A stretch of 64,000 nt of DNA from RI-153 sp963721725 (lineage in GTDB: Bacteria; Chloroflexota; Anaerolineae; Caldilineales; Caldilineaceae). The stretch covers positions 62,001 through 126,000 of the forward strand of contig CAVRLX010000020.1 of NCBI GenBank assembly GCA_963721725.1, read 5' to 3'. The notes under the pieces are model-generated. The model made no database searches, was not told where the DNA came from, and saw only the letters and a list, made by a program, of their open reading frames with translations. The translations under genes were made by a program, and so were the position numbers. Positions within the stretch are counted from its first letter, which is position 1. Every line of letters begins with the position of its first letter. Below are positions 8,053-16,725 of this stretch, piece after piece.

Positions 8053-8577
8053 ATGCAAGCACTCACCTTTTGGAAAACCATCACCGTGGACAACGCTGAT
8101 CTACTCGAAAAATTTATTACCTTGCTCGAAGAAGAGGCTGTCCGCTACTGCATTATCGGCGGGCAGGCAGTAAATGCGTATGCCGATCCCGTGGTAAGCC
8201 TTGATCTCGATCTGGTAATTGCCACGGAACAGTTGCTCCGACTCACCACGCTGCTGACTGAACACTTTACGGTAAAAGAGTTTCCGCATAGTCTCAATAT
8301 TTCACTTCCAGATTCAGATCTACGCATCCAGATCCAAACCGACCCACGTTATGCGACCTTCCCCGAACGGGCCGATACACGCCCTGTTTTAGGGTTGCCA
8401 TTGCCTGTGGCGTCGCTCCCAGATGTGCTGCAAGGCAAAGTGTGGGCGGTTAGCGATCCGGGACGTCCGCCCAGCAAGCGCCAAAAAGATCTGGCAGACA
8501 TTGCCCGCCTGCTTGAAAATCACCCGCAGTTGCGCCCCCATGTTCCCGAAGCCATTTTGGATCGACTGTTTTTATAG
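8053..8577 (+). CDS. Nucleotidyltransferase-fold protein (AbiEii/DUF6036-like)
   Basis: A 174-residue protein with 'YCIIGGQAVNAYADPVVSLDLDLVIA' style core: GG at residues about 36-37 and the acidic pair in 'LDLDLV' near 54-59. Later 'KRQKDLADIARLL' (about 145-157) is the segment seen in AbiEii-type NTases that act on tRNA or in toxin-antitoxin modules. No cognate antitoxin gene is adjacent, so a TA role is unsupported. It is the only plus-strand gene in this section and appears to use a leaderless promoter overlapping the R1 repeat flank. It is only distantly similar to the NTase at 6284-6736. Confidence 0.8.
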   Translation: MQALTFWKTITVDNADLLEKFITLLEEEAVRYCIIGGQAVNAYADPVVSLDLDLVIATEQLLRLTTLLTEHFTVKEFPHSLNISLPDSDLRIQIQTDPRYATFPERADTRPVLGLPLPVASLPDVLQGKVWAVSDPGRPPSKRQKDLADIARLLENHPQLRPHVPEAILDRLFL

Positions 8578-8631
8578 TCACCACAAGCCTTGTCCTCTGG
8601 CTAGGCAACACGCAGCACGCAATACATTTGC

Positions 8632-9348
8632 TTACGCCCCGCTAATATAGTGCGTCACCATCTGCGCCCAATACGGCCAATCGTGCGCCCAGCCCTCCCA
8701 TTCGCGCAGGGCGTTGCCGATGCCTTTGCCCCAGAGCGCCACGCTCAGACGACGGTTCTCCTCAATGTGCGGATCCGTTTCACCGATGGCGAGGATAATA
8801 TCCAGATGCTGCAACTGAGCGATCATGCCCGCATCCGAAAGCTGCGACACCCAGTGCAGCGGCGTGTGATAGTAGATCGACTCATCATAGTAGCCGTCGA
8901 AAAAGCTCGTCATGTCATATTTGCCACTCATGCCGATCACCCGCCCGAAAAGATGCGGATGGCGCAACCCCAGGTTAACCGCGTGATAGGCCCCAAAGCT
9001 ACACCCCAACGCCATTAGAAACGGGTTGCTGTTGCGCTGACGGCTCAGTGGCAGCACCTCATTGAGAATATATTCCTCGTATTGCACATGGCGCGCAATG
9101 CGCCCCGATGGGTGCGCCCAGCGGCAGTAAAAGCTCTCGTCGTCTACGCTATCCAAGCAGTAAAGTTGGAGCGCGCCGCTCTCAAGCTGTTCGCCCAGCG
9201 CCGCCACCATCCCCCGATCTTCAAATTCAAAAAAGCGCCCGCGGCTGGTCGGGAAAACCAGCGCCCGCGCGCCGCCGTGGCCGAAAACCAATAACTCCAT
9301 ATCCCGGTTGAGCCGGGGACTATACCAGCGATGATGCTCCCGGTGCAT
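8632..9348 (-). CDS. Alpha/beta-hydrolase esterase (COG4947-like)
   Basis: A 238-residue putative esterase. 'MALGCSFGAYHAVNLGL' (about residues 112-128) carries the nucleophile elbow with serine in G-C-S-F-G; an acid is plausible in 'LAIGETDPHIEENR' and the histidine in 'WEGWAHDWPYW' near the C-terminus, completing the triad of the esterase-D fold. AGGAG lies 4 bases before the ATG; no signal peptide. This type is recalled as accompanying ATP-grasp ligases in several bacteria. Here it is beside, though not directly adjacent to, the RimK-like ATP-grasp and GCS2 genes, so it may hydrolyse an ester or trim a product of that pathway. That link is inference. Confidence 0.82.
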   Translation of the reverse strand: MHREHHRWYSPRLNRDMELLVFGHGGARALVFPTSRGRFFEFEDRGMVAALGEQLESGALQLYCLDSVDDESFYCRWAHPSGRIARHVQYEEYILNEVLPLSRQRNSNPFLMALGCSFGAYHAVNLGLRHPHLFGRVIGMSGKYDMTSFFDGYYDESIYYHTPLHWVSQLSDAGMIAQLQHLDIILAIGETDPHIEENRRLSVALWGKGIGNALREWEGWAHDWPYWAQMVTHYISGA

Positions 9349-9369
9349 AAGCTCCTACAGTTTTGAGGG

Positions 9370-9402
9370 GACCTGCCAGGTTTTTTGCAAACTAGCCGGT
9401 CT
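9370..9402. repeat. 33-base palindrome R2, copy 1 (degenerate)
   Basis: 'GACCTGCCAGGTTTT' pairs imperfectly with 'AACTAGCCGGTC'. It is a decayed relative of the perfect palindrome at 37187-37219. It lies in the 57-base gap between the subtilase stop and the esterase start. Confidence 0.6.
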
Positions 9403-9405
9403 ATA

Positions 9406-11253
9406 TTAAATGTTGATCACACTGTGCGGCTGAGTGTAGCCACTCTCAGCCCGACGGGGATTTTCGGGATCAGGCAGCCAGGATGCCTGGGCAGTTGCGG
9501 CATCCACCGCCAAAAAGCGGTAGAGATGCAGCCCAGCGGAGAGAGCTACGCCCAAGTGCCACCAACCGTTTTCCGCCTCCATCAGAGGCAGATCATCGTT
9601 GTGCCAGCCATTAAATGATCCCGTCAGGCTCACCGCGCTGGCATCGGGGGCATATAGCCCAAAATAGCAGATCCGGGGCGCGTCACTATTTGCTACTTTA
9701 ACCGGAATTCCCACTTCTCGCAACCACGCTTCGCCGGGCTGGGTGGCGCTTTGGGGATAGCCATTCAGCGCGCCGCCAGGGGCGCGTAAAGCCGCCGCCA
9801 CGGCCAATGCAGGCATCAACAACCCCGCGCCGCTCTTTTCCGCGGCCAAATGGGGCAACGGTTGCGCGCTCTCGATCAAGATTGCTTTGAGTTGGGCTGG
9901 CGTCAGCGTGGGATTGGCCTGGAGCATCTGTGCCGCCACTGCCGCCACCTGCGGCGCGCTGACGCTGGTCCCGTCCACATGTTGATAGTGGGCGTGGGTG
10001 AACTTGTGGGGATTCATGCGCAGACGCAACGCCGCCCGCAACGTCTGGGCGTTCGCCTCTTGAATGGCCGGCTCCAGCGCCAATACAGAGTGCCATTCCC
10101 ACAAGATACGCTGCGCCGCCGCCAGATCATCCCGTTCCAGCGCGTCCCAGGCTTGGCCCAGCACCCACATCTCGCGGAAGATGGCGCTGACAGGCAAAAT
10201 GGGAGCCGGCACCCACAGCGCCGGGGCCACAATCTCCGGCTTGGCAAGCTGCCCATCATCCACAACCGACACGCCCCAGTTATGGTGATACAGTTCAATA
10301 TAGGCCAGATCCGCCGGATCAGGGCTATGCCAGCGCCGGTTGTGATCGTTCACACCGCCCACGGTCAGGGCCGAGGGCGATTGGGCCGGGGCCAGCAAAT
10401 CGGCGCGGTTGGCGTTGCCCGATGCCGCCACTACCAACACACCGCGCTGGGTCAATTCTTCCACAGCCAGACAGACTTTGTTTTCGTCCCAATTTTGCGG
10501 AAAGTCGCCGCCCACGCTGACATTAAGCACACGCACGCCATAGCGTTTGAAATTCTCGTCGCGCAGCAGCCAACGCAGCCCATGCGCGATCTCGGCTTCG
10601 GGGATGCTGCCATTGGCGCGCCCAATTTTAATGGGCAACAGGCCCGCCTGGGGGGCAAATCCTCGATAGCGCCCGCCGCTGAGCAGCCCGTTGCCCGCGG
10701 CGATGGCGCTGGTCATCTGGCCGTGCCAGCTATTGGGCGCGTCGCTCCACAGGCTGGGCGCATCCAGCCCCACATATTCTTTGCCCTCAAACAAGTTCAA
10801 ATATTGGCGAATGCGCAACGGCTGTTTTTCCATCAGGCGACGTGTGCGGCTGACCTCAGACTCGCTGTGCAACAAGTCTACCGGCATACGGTCGCCGTCA
10901 ATCAAATCTGGGTGAGGATAGTAGCCACTGTCCAAAAAGGCAATGGTGATGCCACGCCCGGTGAAGGCGGGATAATCGGGCAACCGTTCGGGCAGGCCCA
11001 GGATGTGGGTTTCCTCAGGATGATAATAGGGGAAAGTGGTATGGGGAAAGCGTCCCATTTGTAGCGAAGTGGCGCTGCGGGCGGCGGCATATTGACCGGC
11101 ATAGCGCAAGGCACACGGGGGGCAGATCCCCTGAGCGGGCGTCCATGCTGGGTGCTCGCGTTGAATCGTGCGCACAATTGGCGGCAAGAGTGTGCTGGAT
11201 CGGGCCAACAGCGCGGCAGAAATAGGCGTGCCACAGAGCGGGCACTGCCCCAC
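9406..11253 (-). CDS. Subtilisin-family serine protease with N-terminal zinc ribbon and C-terminal CBM48-like domain
   Basis: A 615-residue S8 peptidase with no signal peptide. An N-terminal segment has paired cysteines (CPLC at 4-7, CPPC at 44-47), a probable zinc ribbon. The catalytic domain holds Asp108 in 'FLDSGYYPHPDL', His177 in 'SWHGQMTSAIA', the oxyanion Asn280 in 'AASGN' and Ser430 in 'GTSVSAPQVAA'. The last 90 residues ('FGLYAPDASAVSLTGSFNGW') look like the early-set carbohydrate-binding domain of isoamylase/AMPK proteins. GTG start at 11253 overlaps by one base the TAG of the preceding frame, implying coupled translation with the protein upstream. Cytoplasmic location and the glycan-binding-like tail are unusual for this family; its target is unknown. 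Confidence 0.9.
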   Translation of the reverse strand: MGQCPLCGTPISAALLARSSTLLPPIVRTIQREHPAWTPAQGICPPCALRYAGQYAAARSATSLQMGRFPHTTFPYYHPEETHILGLPERLPDYPAFTGRGITIAFLDSGYYPHPDLIDGDRMPVDLLHSESEVSRTRRLMEKQPLRIRQYLNLFEGKEYVGLDAPSLWSDAPNSWHGQMTSAIAAGNGLLSGGRYRGFAPQAGLLPIKIGRANGSIPEAEIAHGLRWLLRDENFKRYGVRVLNVSVGGDFPQNWDENKVCLAVEELTQRGVLVVAASGNANRADLLAPAQSPSALTVGGVNDHNRRWHSPDPADLAYIELYHHNWGVSVVDDGQLAKPEIVAPALWVPAPILPVSAIFREMWVLGQAWDALERDDLAAAQRILWEWHSVLALEPAIQEANAQTLRAALRLRMNPHKFTHAHYQHVDGTSVSAPQVAAVAAQMLQANPTLTPAQLKAILIESAQPLPHLAAEKSGAGLLMPALAVAAALRAPGGALNGYPQSATQPGEAWLREVGIPVKVANSDAPRICYFGLYAPDASAVSLTGSFNGWHNDDLPLMEAENGWWHLGVALSAGLHLYRFLAVDAATAQASWLPDPENPRRAESGYTQPHSVINI

Positions 11254-11670
11254 TATTCGCTCTCCTCGTCAGCGAAGAGATCATCCAGGCCGATGCCAAA
11301 GCCCGGTTCATCGGCTTCAGGGTTGCGGAATTCCAGCACCAGATCAAACGTGTGCTGATCGAGCATGCCGCGTCTCTTGCCCAAAGCCGCTGGAAAGCTG
11401 GGCTTCCACACGGTAGGTTGCGCCAGGCTGGAGGGGATCTTTCAGGTGTAGCGTGTTGTTGAGGCGGGTGTCGGTCTGGGCCAGCAGCACGAGGCTGTTG
11501 TTCTCCGTGCCGTTGGGATTATAGACCCGCAACTCCACGTTTGGCTCCGCGCCCTGTTTAGCTGGCAGCCAAATGCGCACCCACAGCCGCTTCAGATCGG
11601 GGTAGGGGTAGATGAGAATACGTTTGAAGGCTAGCGGTTCGTCGTCGTCGAAAAGGGAGATTTCGGTCAT
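11253..11670 (-). CDS. Hypothetical beta-rich protein coupled to the subtilase (frame break near 11370)
   Basis: Not recognised. The first frame (11344-11670) gives 108 residues, including 'RILIYPYPDLKRLWVRIWLP' and 'PGATYRVEAQLSSGFGQETR', a beta-sandwich-like pattern. Around 11366-11375 the frame breaks; the +1 frame continues as 'MLDQHTFDLVLEF...' for 37 residues, with a very acidic tail, and stops with TAG overlapping the protease GTG. The second piece reads as the natural last strand of the domain, so I treat both as one gene with a single-base indel. The alternative is a 37-residue gene starting at the ATG at 11366. Probably a helper or substrate of the protease. Confidence 0.55.
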
Positions 11671-11853
11671 AGGTATTAAAAATTAAATCCCAAAAATGAA
11701 GAGTCAAATACTATCATCGGTACAAAAAGCATTTTTACTGATTCCAAACATTTTCTCTATGCCAGCGAAGTGAAAGCGCATGTCTATGGGACTAGCACTT
11801 CTGGTACACGGATAACACAGATTCGGCGACTTCGTCCGTGTACCCTGTCTCGA

Positions 11854-11949
<96 letters not shown>

Positions 11950-12181
11950 ACAGCGTATTGTACCGTCAGCCAGCAAGGCGGGCAAAGACGAGATGGGGTA
12001 GTTGGGAGATTGGGTGATTTAGCTCTCTTCTGGCAATCGCCCAGTCGTTCTATCGCCTGATCTCTTCCCCGGTTCATTCTTTCTGCTGCATTCCTTCTTT
12101 GCTTCCCCCGTTTGACAGCCCCCGTGCCTTGTGTCAGGATCCAGAGGCAATCGTTCATCCACCGAAACCAAAGGAGACCCT
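11950..12181. other. Intergenic region between tRNA-Sec and the alcohol dehydrogenase
   Basis: With 11671-11853 this makes about 415 non-coding bases around the tRNA. No convincing gene or promoter found. AAAGGAG lies about 4 bases before the ATG at 12182. Confidence 0.4.
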
Positions 12182-13269
12182 ATGCCGACCCAAGCCCGCG
12201 GGGCTATTGCCCGCATCCCCGACGCCCCTGTTTCCATTGAAGAGTTCACCGTTGATGATCCCGGTGTGCGCGATGTGCTGGTGCGCATCCTGGCCTCTGG
12301 CGTTTGCCACACCGACCTCGGCATCAAAACTGGCACCTATGGCACAAGCGGCTTTCCCTTTTTGCTGGGCCACGAAGGCGCAGGCGTGGTGGAAGCCGTG
12401 GGCAGCGCCGTGACGCGTGTCCAGCCCGGCGATCATGTGATGCTTAATTGGCGCGCCCCGTGCGGGGAATGTCGCTTCTGTCTGCGCGGCGAACACAACT
12501 ATTGCGCTTCCAGTCTGCACGCCGAAGGCAAGATGCACGGCAAAGAGGGCGAAGTCCTCAACGCCGCCTTGGGCATCGGCACTTTTTGCGATTACACGCT
12601 GGTCCACGAAGTGCAGTGCGTCAAGTATGACGGCACGCTGCCCCCGAACCCATGTCGCTCATCGGCTGCGGCGTCATGACCGGCGTGGGCGCGGTGCTCT
12701 ATTCGGCGGGCGTGCGCCAGGGCAGCAGCGTGGCCGTCTTTGGCTGCGGCGGCGTGGGCGACAGCGTAATCCAGGGCGCGCGCATTGCCGGAGCCACCAC
12801 GATTATTGCCGTGGACATTGACCCGCAAAAGCTCGAATGGGCCAAAGGCTTTGGGGCAACCCACACTGTCAACGCCAAAGAGGGCGATCCCGTGGCGGCG
12901 GTCAAGGCTATCACCAATGGCAACGGCGTCAACTATTCGTTTGAAGCTGTGGGCACGCCCGAAGTGCTGAAACAGGCGCTCTTCTGCCGCGATCTGGCGG
13001 GAACTTGCGTGCTCATCGGCGTGCCCGGTCCTGGCCCGCGGTTGGATATTGAGTTGCAGCAACTCTTTGATCTGGGCGGCAGCCTGACTATTTCGTGGTA
13101 TGGCAACTGCATCCCCGCCCGTGATTTCCCCATGCTGGCGGCCTGGTATCAGCAGGGCAAGCTCGATCTCGATGGCTTGGTCAGCCGCAAGATCAGTCTG
13201 GAAGAGACCGAAGCCGCTTTTGATGCCATGAAACGGGGCGAAACCTTGCGCTCGGTGATTGTGTTTTAA
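12182..13269 (+). CDS. Zinc alcohol dehydrogenase, S-(hydroxymethyl)mycothiol dehydrogenase-like (frame break near 12640)
   Basis: A medium-chain zinc alcohol dehydrogenase in two frames. Piece one (12182-12679) carries catalytic zinc ligands in 'SGVCHTDLG' and 'LLGHEGAGV', and the structural zinc cysteines in 'CGECRFCLRGEHNYC'. The frame changes in the C-run 'GCCCCCGAACCC' near 12640, and piece two (to 13269) continues with 'LIGCGVMTGVGA', the Rossmann loop 'VFGCGGVGDS' and 'VDIDPQKLEWA'. The overall pattern fits the class that oxidises S-hydroxymethyl-mycothiol, that is, thiol-dependent formaldehyde removal, though no mycothiol genes are seen here and a general alcohol substrate is possible. 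SD AAAGGAG precedes the ATG. A strong hairpin follows. Confidence 0.85.
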
Positions 13270-13277
13270 TGTGTAGT

Positions 13278-13323
13278 GCCTAGTGCGTACTGCGTATCCC
13301 GGACTACGCAGTACGCACTAGGC
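13278..13323 (+). terminator. Strong hairpin terminator after the alcohol dehydrogenase
   Basis: Perfect 19-base arms starting 'GCCTAGTGCGTACTGCGTA' at 13278 and its inverse at 13305-13323, with an 8-base loop, followed by TTTTGTT. It begins 9 bases after the stop codon. Confidence 0.75.
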
Positions 13324-13416
13324 TTTTGTTCAGGTGAACCCAATAGTTTGGCAGATATTTGCGGGCTATGTAAAAATATGGATTGATCGCTGATTCTGCC
13401 ATGAGGAGGGTGCTGT

Positions 13417-13737
13417 ATGGGCGACTTTCGCTTACGTGTGGATACCGATATCCAACAGGATGTCGATCTGGGATTAGATACGTCTCAGGAAGGCCCCTTC
13501 AAAATTCTGATCCACAACGATGACGTGACCCCCTACGAGTTTGTGATGCTGGTGTTGCGCCATATCTTCCGGCTTTCGCCCGAGCTGGCCGAGCATATTA
13601 CGTGGCAGGCGCACACCAAAGGCGTTGCCCCTGTGTGTACCCGTCCCAAATCCGAGGCCGAACGGCTGGTGAACGAAGCCCACACGGCGGCGCGCGCCAA
13701 TGGCTATCCGCTGACCTTTTCGCTGGAACCGAAGTAG
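13417..13737 (+). CDS. clpS: ATP-dependent Clp protease adaptor ClpS
   Basis: A 106-residue ClpS. The N-terminal extension is acidic and flexible; the core has 'FKILIHNDDVTPYEFVM' (residues about 27-43), the N-degron-binding region, and ends in 'NGYPLTFSLE'. The family hands proteins with destabilising N-terminal residues to the ClpAP/ClpCP protease in the cytoplasm. GAGGAGG lies 8 bases before the ATG. The next gene starts 3 bases after its stop, so the two are co-transcribed. No Clp ATPase gene is nearby. Confidence 0.95.
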   Translation: MGDFRLRVDTDIQQDVDLGLDTSQEGPFKILIHNDDVTPYEFVMLVLRHIFRLSPELAEHITWQAHTKGVAPVCTRPKSEAERLVNEAHTAARANGYPLTFSLEPK

Positions 13738-13740
13738 CCG

Positions 13741-14217
13741 GTGGCCGAGAACGCGCAGGATCCCCTGCGCCCGCACAGCCACGAGCCAAACCCCGCGCCG
13801 CCGTCGCCCGACCCCGCGTTTACGCTGCGTTGGCCCGGCGGCGAGAGTCACCTCTCTCCTGACGATCTTGAATCCTTTCCCCAAACTACGCTAGTCGATT
13901 GCATGATTGTTAGCACCGGCCACGGCACGTCTGGCCCCTTTGCCTTCACCGGCGTTGCCCTGTCTCGCCTCATCGCCCATTTCTATTCTGGTGATTGGCA
14001 AGCCGTGGCCGTGATCAGTGCAGACGGTTTTGGTACGCGCCTCTACCGCGCCGAGATCGACGCCCTGCCCGCTGCCCGCCCGGCCCTCCTCGCCTACGCC
14101 ATTGATGGCCGCCCCCTCACCCGCGCCCACGGTCTGCTCCGCCTCATCGAACCCAACGAAACCGACGACGCCCTGCGCCAGGTCAAATGGGTGGCGAGGA
14201 TTGAGATTACTGATTAA
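13741..14217 (+). CDS. Molybdopterin-binding-fold (SUOX-like) domain protein
   Basis: A 158-residue protein with a GTG start 3 bases after the clpS stop. After a Pro-rich N-terminus (residues about 10-35), the rest fits a short sulfite-oxidase-type fold: 'DCMIVSTGHGTSGPFAFTGVALSRL' has the usual strand-cysteine-strand arrangement, with Cys near residue 53, and 'KWVARIEI' is the typical closing strand ('KWv..Iel'). It is much shorter than catalytic members and the cofactor-binding arginines are unclear, so it may not bind molybdopterin. Function unknown; tight linkage to clpS suggests co-expression only. Confidence 0.65.
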   Translation: MAENAQDPLRPHSHEPNPAPPSPDPAFTLRWPGGESHLSPDDLESFPQTTLVDCMIVSTGHGTSGPFAFTGVALSRLIAHFYSGDWQAVAVISADGFGTRLYRAEIDALPAARPALLAYAIDGRPLTRAHGLLRLIEPNETDDALRQVKWVARIEITD

Positions 14218-14256
14218 CGCAAAGAGGCAAAGGGGCAAGGGGGCAAAGGAGAGGCA

Positions 14257-14640
14257 ATGAAGGCAGAAGACCGGATCAGCAGGGTGATTATTGGGGCAGC
14301 GATTGAAGTGCACCGCACGCTGGGCGGTCCCGGCCTTTTGGAAAGTGTATATGAGGAAGCATTGGTTTGGGAACTTCAACGACAGGGGTGTGCCATAGAG
14401 CGCCAGAAGCTTGTGCCGATCTATTACAAGGATCAACTTTTGGCTGCACCGCTTCGGATCGATTTACTTGTGGACGAACTCGTCATTGTGGAATGCAAGG
14501 CAACATCCGAATACAACAGCATTTTTGAAGTTCAAACCTGCACCTACCTTCGGTTGCTTCAACTGAAATTGGGGATTGTCATCAATTTTGATGAACGCTT
14601 GGTCAAAGACGGGATTCATCGTGTTGTCAACGGCCTCTAA
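14257..14640 (+). CDS. GxxExxY family protein (PD-(D/E)XK nuclease-like)
   Basis: A 127-residue member of the GxxExxY family, named for the motif seen here as 'GPGLLESVYEEAL' (about residues 25-37). Core acids appear in 'LRIDLLVDELVIVECKA' (D..ExK, residues about 68-84), the PD-(D/E)XK nuclease pattern, so a nuclease-like fold is likely. Its biological role is not established. It stands 40 bases after the previous gene, with a GGAGAGGC signal before the ATG. Base composition is somewhat more AT-rich than the neighbours, consistent with transfer as often seen for this family. Confidence 0.85.
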   Translation: MKAEDRISRVIIGAAIEVHRTLGGPGLLESVYEEALVWELQRQGCAIERQKLVPIYYKDQLLAAPLRIDLLVDELVIVECKATSEYNSIFEVQTCTYLRLLQLKLGIVINFDERLVKDGIHRVVNGL

Positions 14641-14690
14641 CCTTTGCAGCTTTGCACCTTTGAATCTTTGCGTTTTTCTGGAGAGAGCTT

Positions 14691-16725
14691 GTGTCCATAC
14701 TTGTTGGCATTGACGTTGGCGGGACGTTTACCGATTTTGTCCTTTTAGACGAGGGCGCGTTGCGCGTCTTCAAAGCGCCCACTACGCCCGCGGACCAAAG
14801 CCAAGCGATTGTGGCTGGGTTGCGCGAGTTGGGCGTGCTTGAGGCTGATGGCGTGGAGATTGTCCACGGCACCACCGTTGCCACCAACGCCCTGCTGGAG
14901 CGGCGTGGGGCGCGCACAGCGCTGATCACCACCGCGGGCTTTGCCGATGTCATCGAGATTGGCCGCCAAAATCGCCCCCACCTCTACGATTTGCAACAGG
15001 CGCGCCCGCCCCAGTTGGTCCCCGCCGAACGGCGCTTCGAGGTGATCGAACGGCTAGACGTGGCGGGCAATGTGTTGACGCCGCTGGACGAGGGTTCGCT
15101 TGCCGCCGCGCTGGACGCATTGCTTGCCAGCGCACCGCAGAGCGTTGCCATCGCCCTGCTCTTCTCCTATCGAAACCCGGCCCACGAACAGCGCGTGGCC
15201 GCAGCGCTTCAGGCAGCGCCAGCCGGATCTGTTGCTTTCGTTGAGCAGCGATGTATTGCCCGAATACCGCGAATACGAACGCACCGCCACCACCACGGTC
15301 AACGCCTATGTGCGCCCCTTGGTGGATCGCTATCTGCGCCGACTCTCCGCGGCCTTGCCCGGCAACCGCATTCGCATTATGCAGTCCAACGGCGGCGCGA
15401 TTGGCGTGGACGGGGCCAGCCGCCACCCAGCGCGGCTGGTCCTCAGCGGGCCAGCCGGCGGCGCCGTGGGCGCGTTTGCCCTGGCCGCTACGGCCTTGGA
15501 GACAGACAACCCGGCCATCATCACCTTTGACATGGGCGGCACCAGCACCGACGTTTCGCTCTGTCCGGGGCAGATTTTGCGCACGTCCGAGAGCGAGATC
15601 GCCGGGCTGCCCTTGCGCCTGCCTGTGATTGATATTCACACTGTGGGCGCGGGCGGCGGCAGTCTGGCCCATGTGGACGCGGCGGGCGGGCTGCGCGTGG
15701 GGCCAGAAAGCGCCGGGGCCGTGCCGGGGCCTGTGGCCTATGCACGCGGCGGCACACAGCCCACGGTCACCGATGCCAATTTGGTGCTGGGGCGGCTCAA
15801 TGCCGGGCAATTTCTGGGCGGCAGTGGCGATCTGCATCTGGACAGTGCCGCCGCGCTGGCCGCATTGGCAACCCTGGGCGATGCCCTGGGCGGCTATTCG
15901 CCCCAAGCCGCCGCGCTGGGCATGATCCGCGTTGTCAACGCCAGCATGGAGCGCGCCCTGCGCCGCGTCTCTGTGGAGCGCGGCTATGATCCCAAAGCGT
16001 TTGCGCTGGTCCCTTTTGGCGGGGCTGGCCCACTGCACGCCTGTGATCTGGCCGAGGCGCTGGGGATGCGCCGGATTTTGTTGCCGCCCCATCCCGGCGT
16101 TCTCGAGCGCGCTGGGGCTACTCATGGCCGATGTGGTGCATGAAAATTCCCAGGCCGTGTTGCGCACCGCCGCCGACTTTGCGGACGATGCCACGGGGCT
16201 GGCCTCGCTTTATGCAACGCTGGAAGCAGGCAATCGGGCCGCACTCGCCGCCGAGGGGGTGGACGAGCCGCGCTGGGTTGCTACGCTGGATATGCGCTAT
16301 CGCGGCCAGAGCTATGAATTAGCCGTGCCGCTGGCTGTGCCGATCTCGCCCCAAAACGTGGCCGAAGCCGTGCAAGCCTTTCATGCACTCCACGCCACCC
16401 GTTATGGCTATGCCATGGCCGGAGCCGCCGTGGAGATCGTTACGTTGCGCGTCCAGGGGATTGGCGACGGGGCGCGCCCACAGTTTGAATATACGGCGCC
16501 TGGGGCGCGGATGCCCGCGCCGCCCACCTGGGCAGACAGCCCGTCTGGTTTCGCGCCGAAGCGCCAAGCATGGTGGACGTCTACGCGCGCACACGCTTGC
16601 AGCCGGGCAATCGCTTCCCCGGCCCAGCCGTGGTCTATCAATTTGACACCACAACTGTGGTTGCGCCGGGATGGACTGCGCGTGTGGATGGCTGGCACAA
16701 TCTCTGGCTGGAACAGGCTGGTTAG
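14691..16725 (+). CDS. Hydantoinase/oxoprolinase A subunit (HyuA), three frame breaks
   Basis: About 678 residues spread over four frames with breaks near 15217, 16104 and 16524. The N-terminus 'LVGIDVGGTFTDFVLLD' is the ASKHA nucleotide-binding start; 'HGTTVATNALLERRG', 'SSDVLPEYREYERTATT', 'SGPAGGAVGA', 'DMGGTSTDV' and 'VGAGGGSLA' follow in family order, and the final piece reads '...VYARTRLQPGNRFPGPAVV' to TAG at 16723-16725. The family hydrolyses 5-oxoproline or hydantoins with ATP, normally with HyuB, which is absent here. GTG start with GGAGAG 5 bases upstream. Its stop overlaps that of the convergent radical SAM gene. Each piece is well conserved, so the breaks look like sequencing indels. 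Confidence 0.85.

Noticed and set aside
14950..16194. 414-codon minus-strand frame inside hyuA
   Set aside because: Its composition is Arg/Gly/Ala-rich with no domain, and the plus frames match HyuA throughout.
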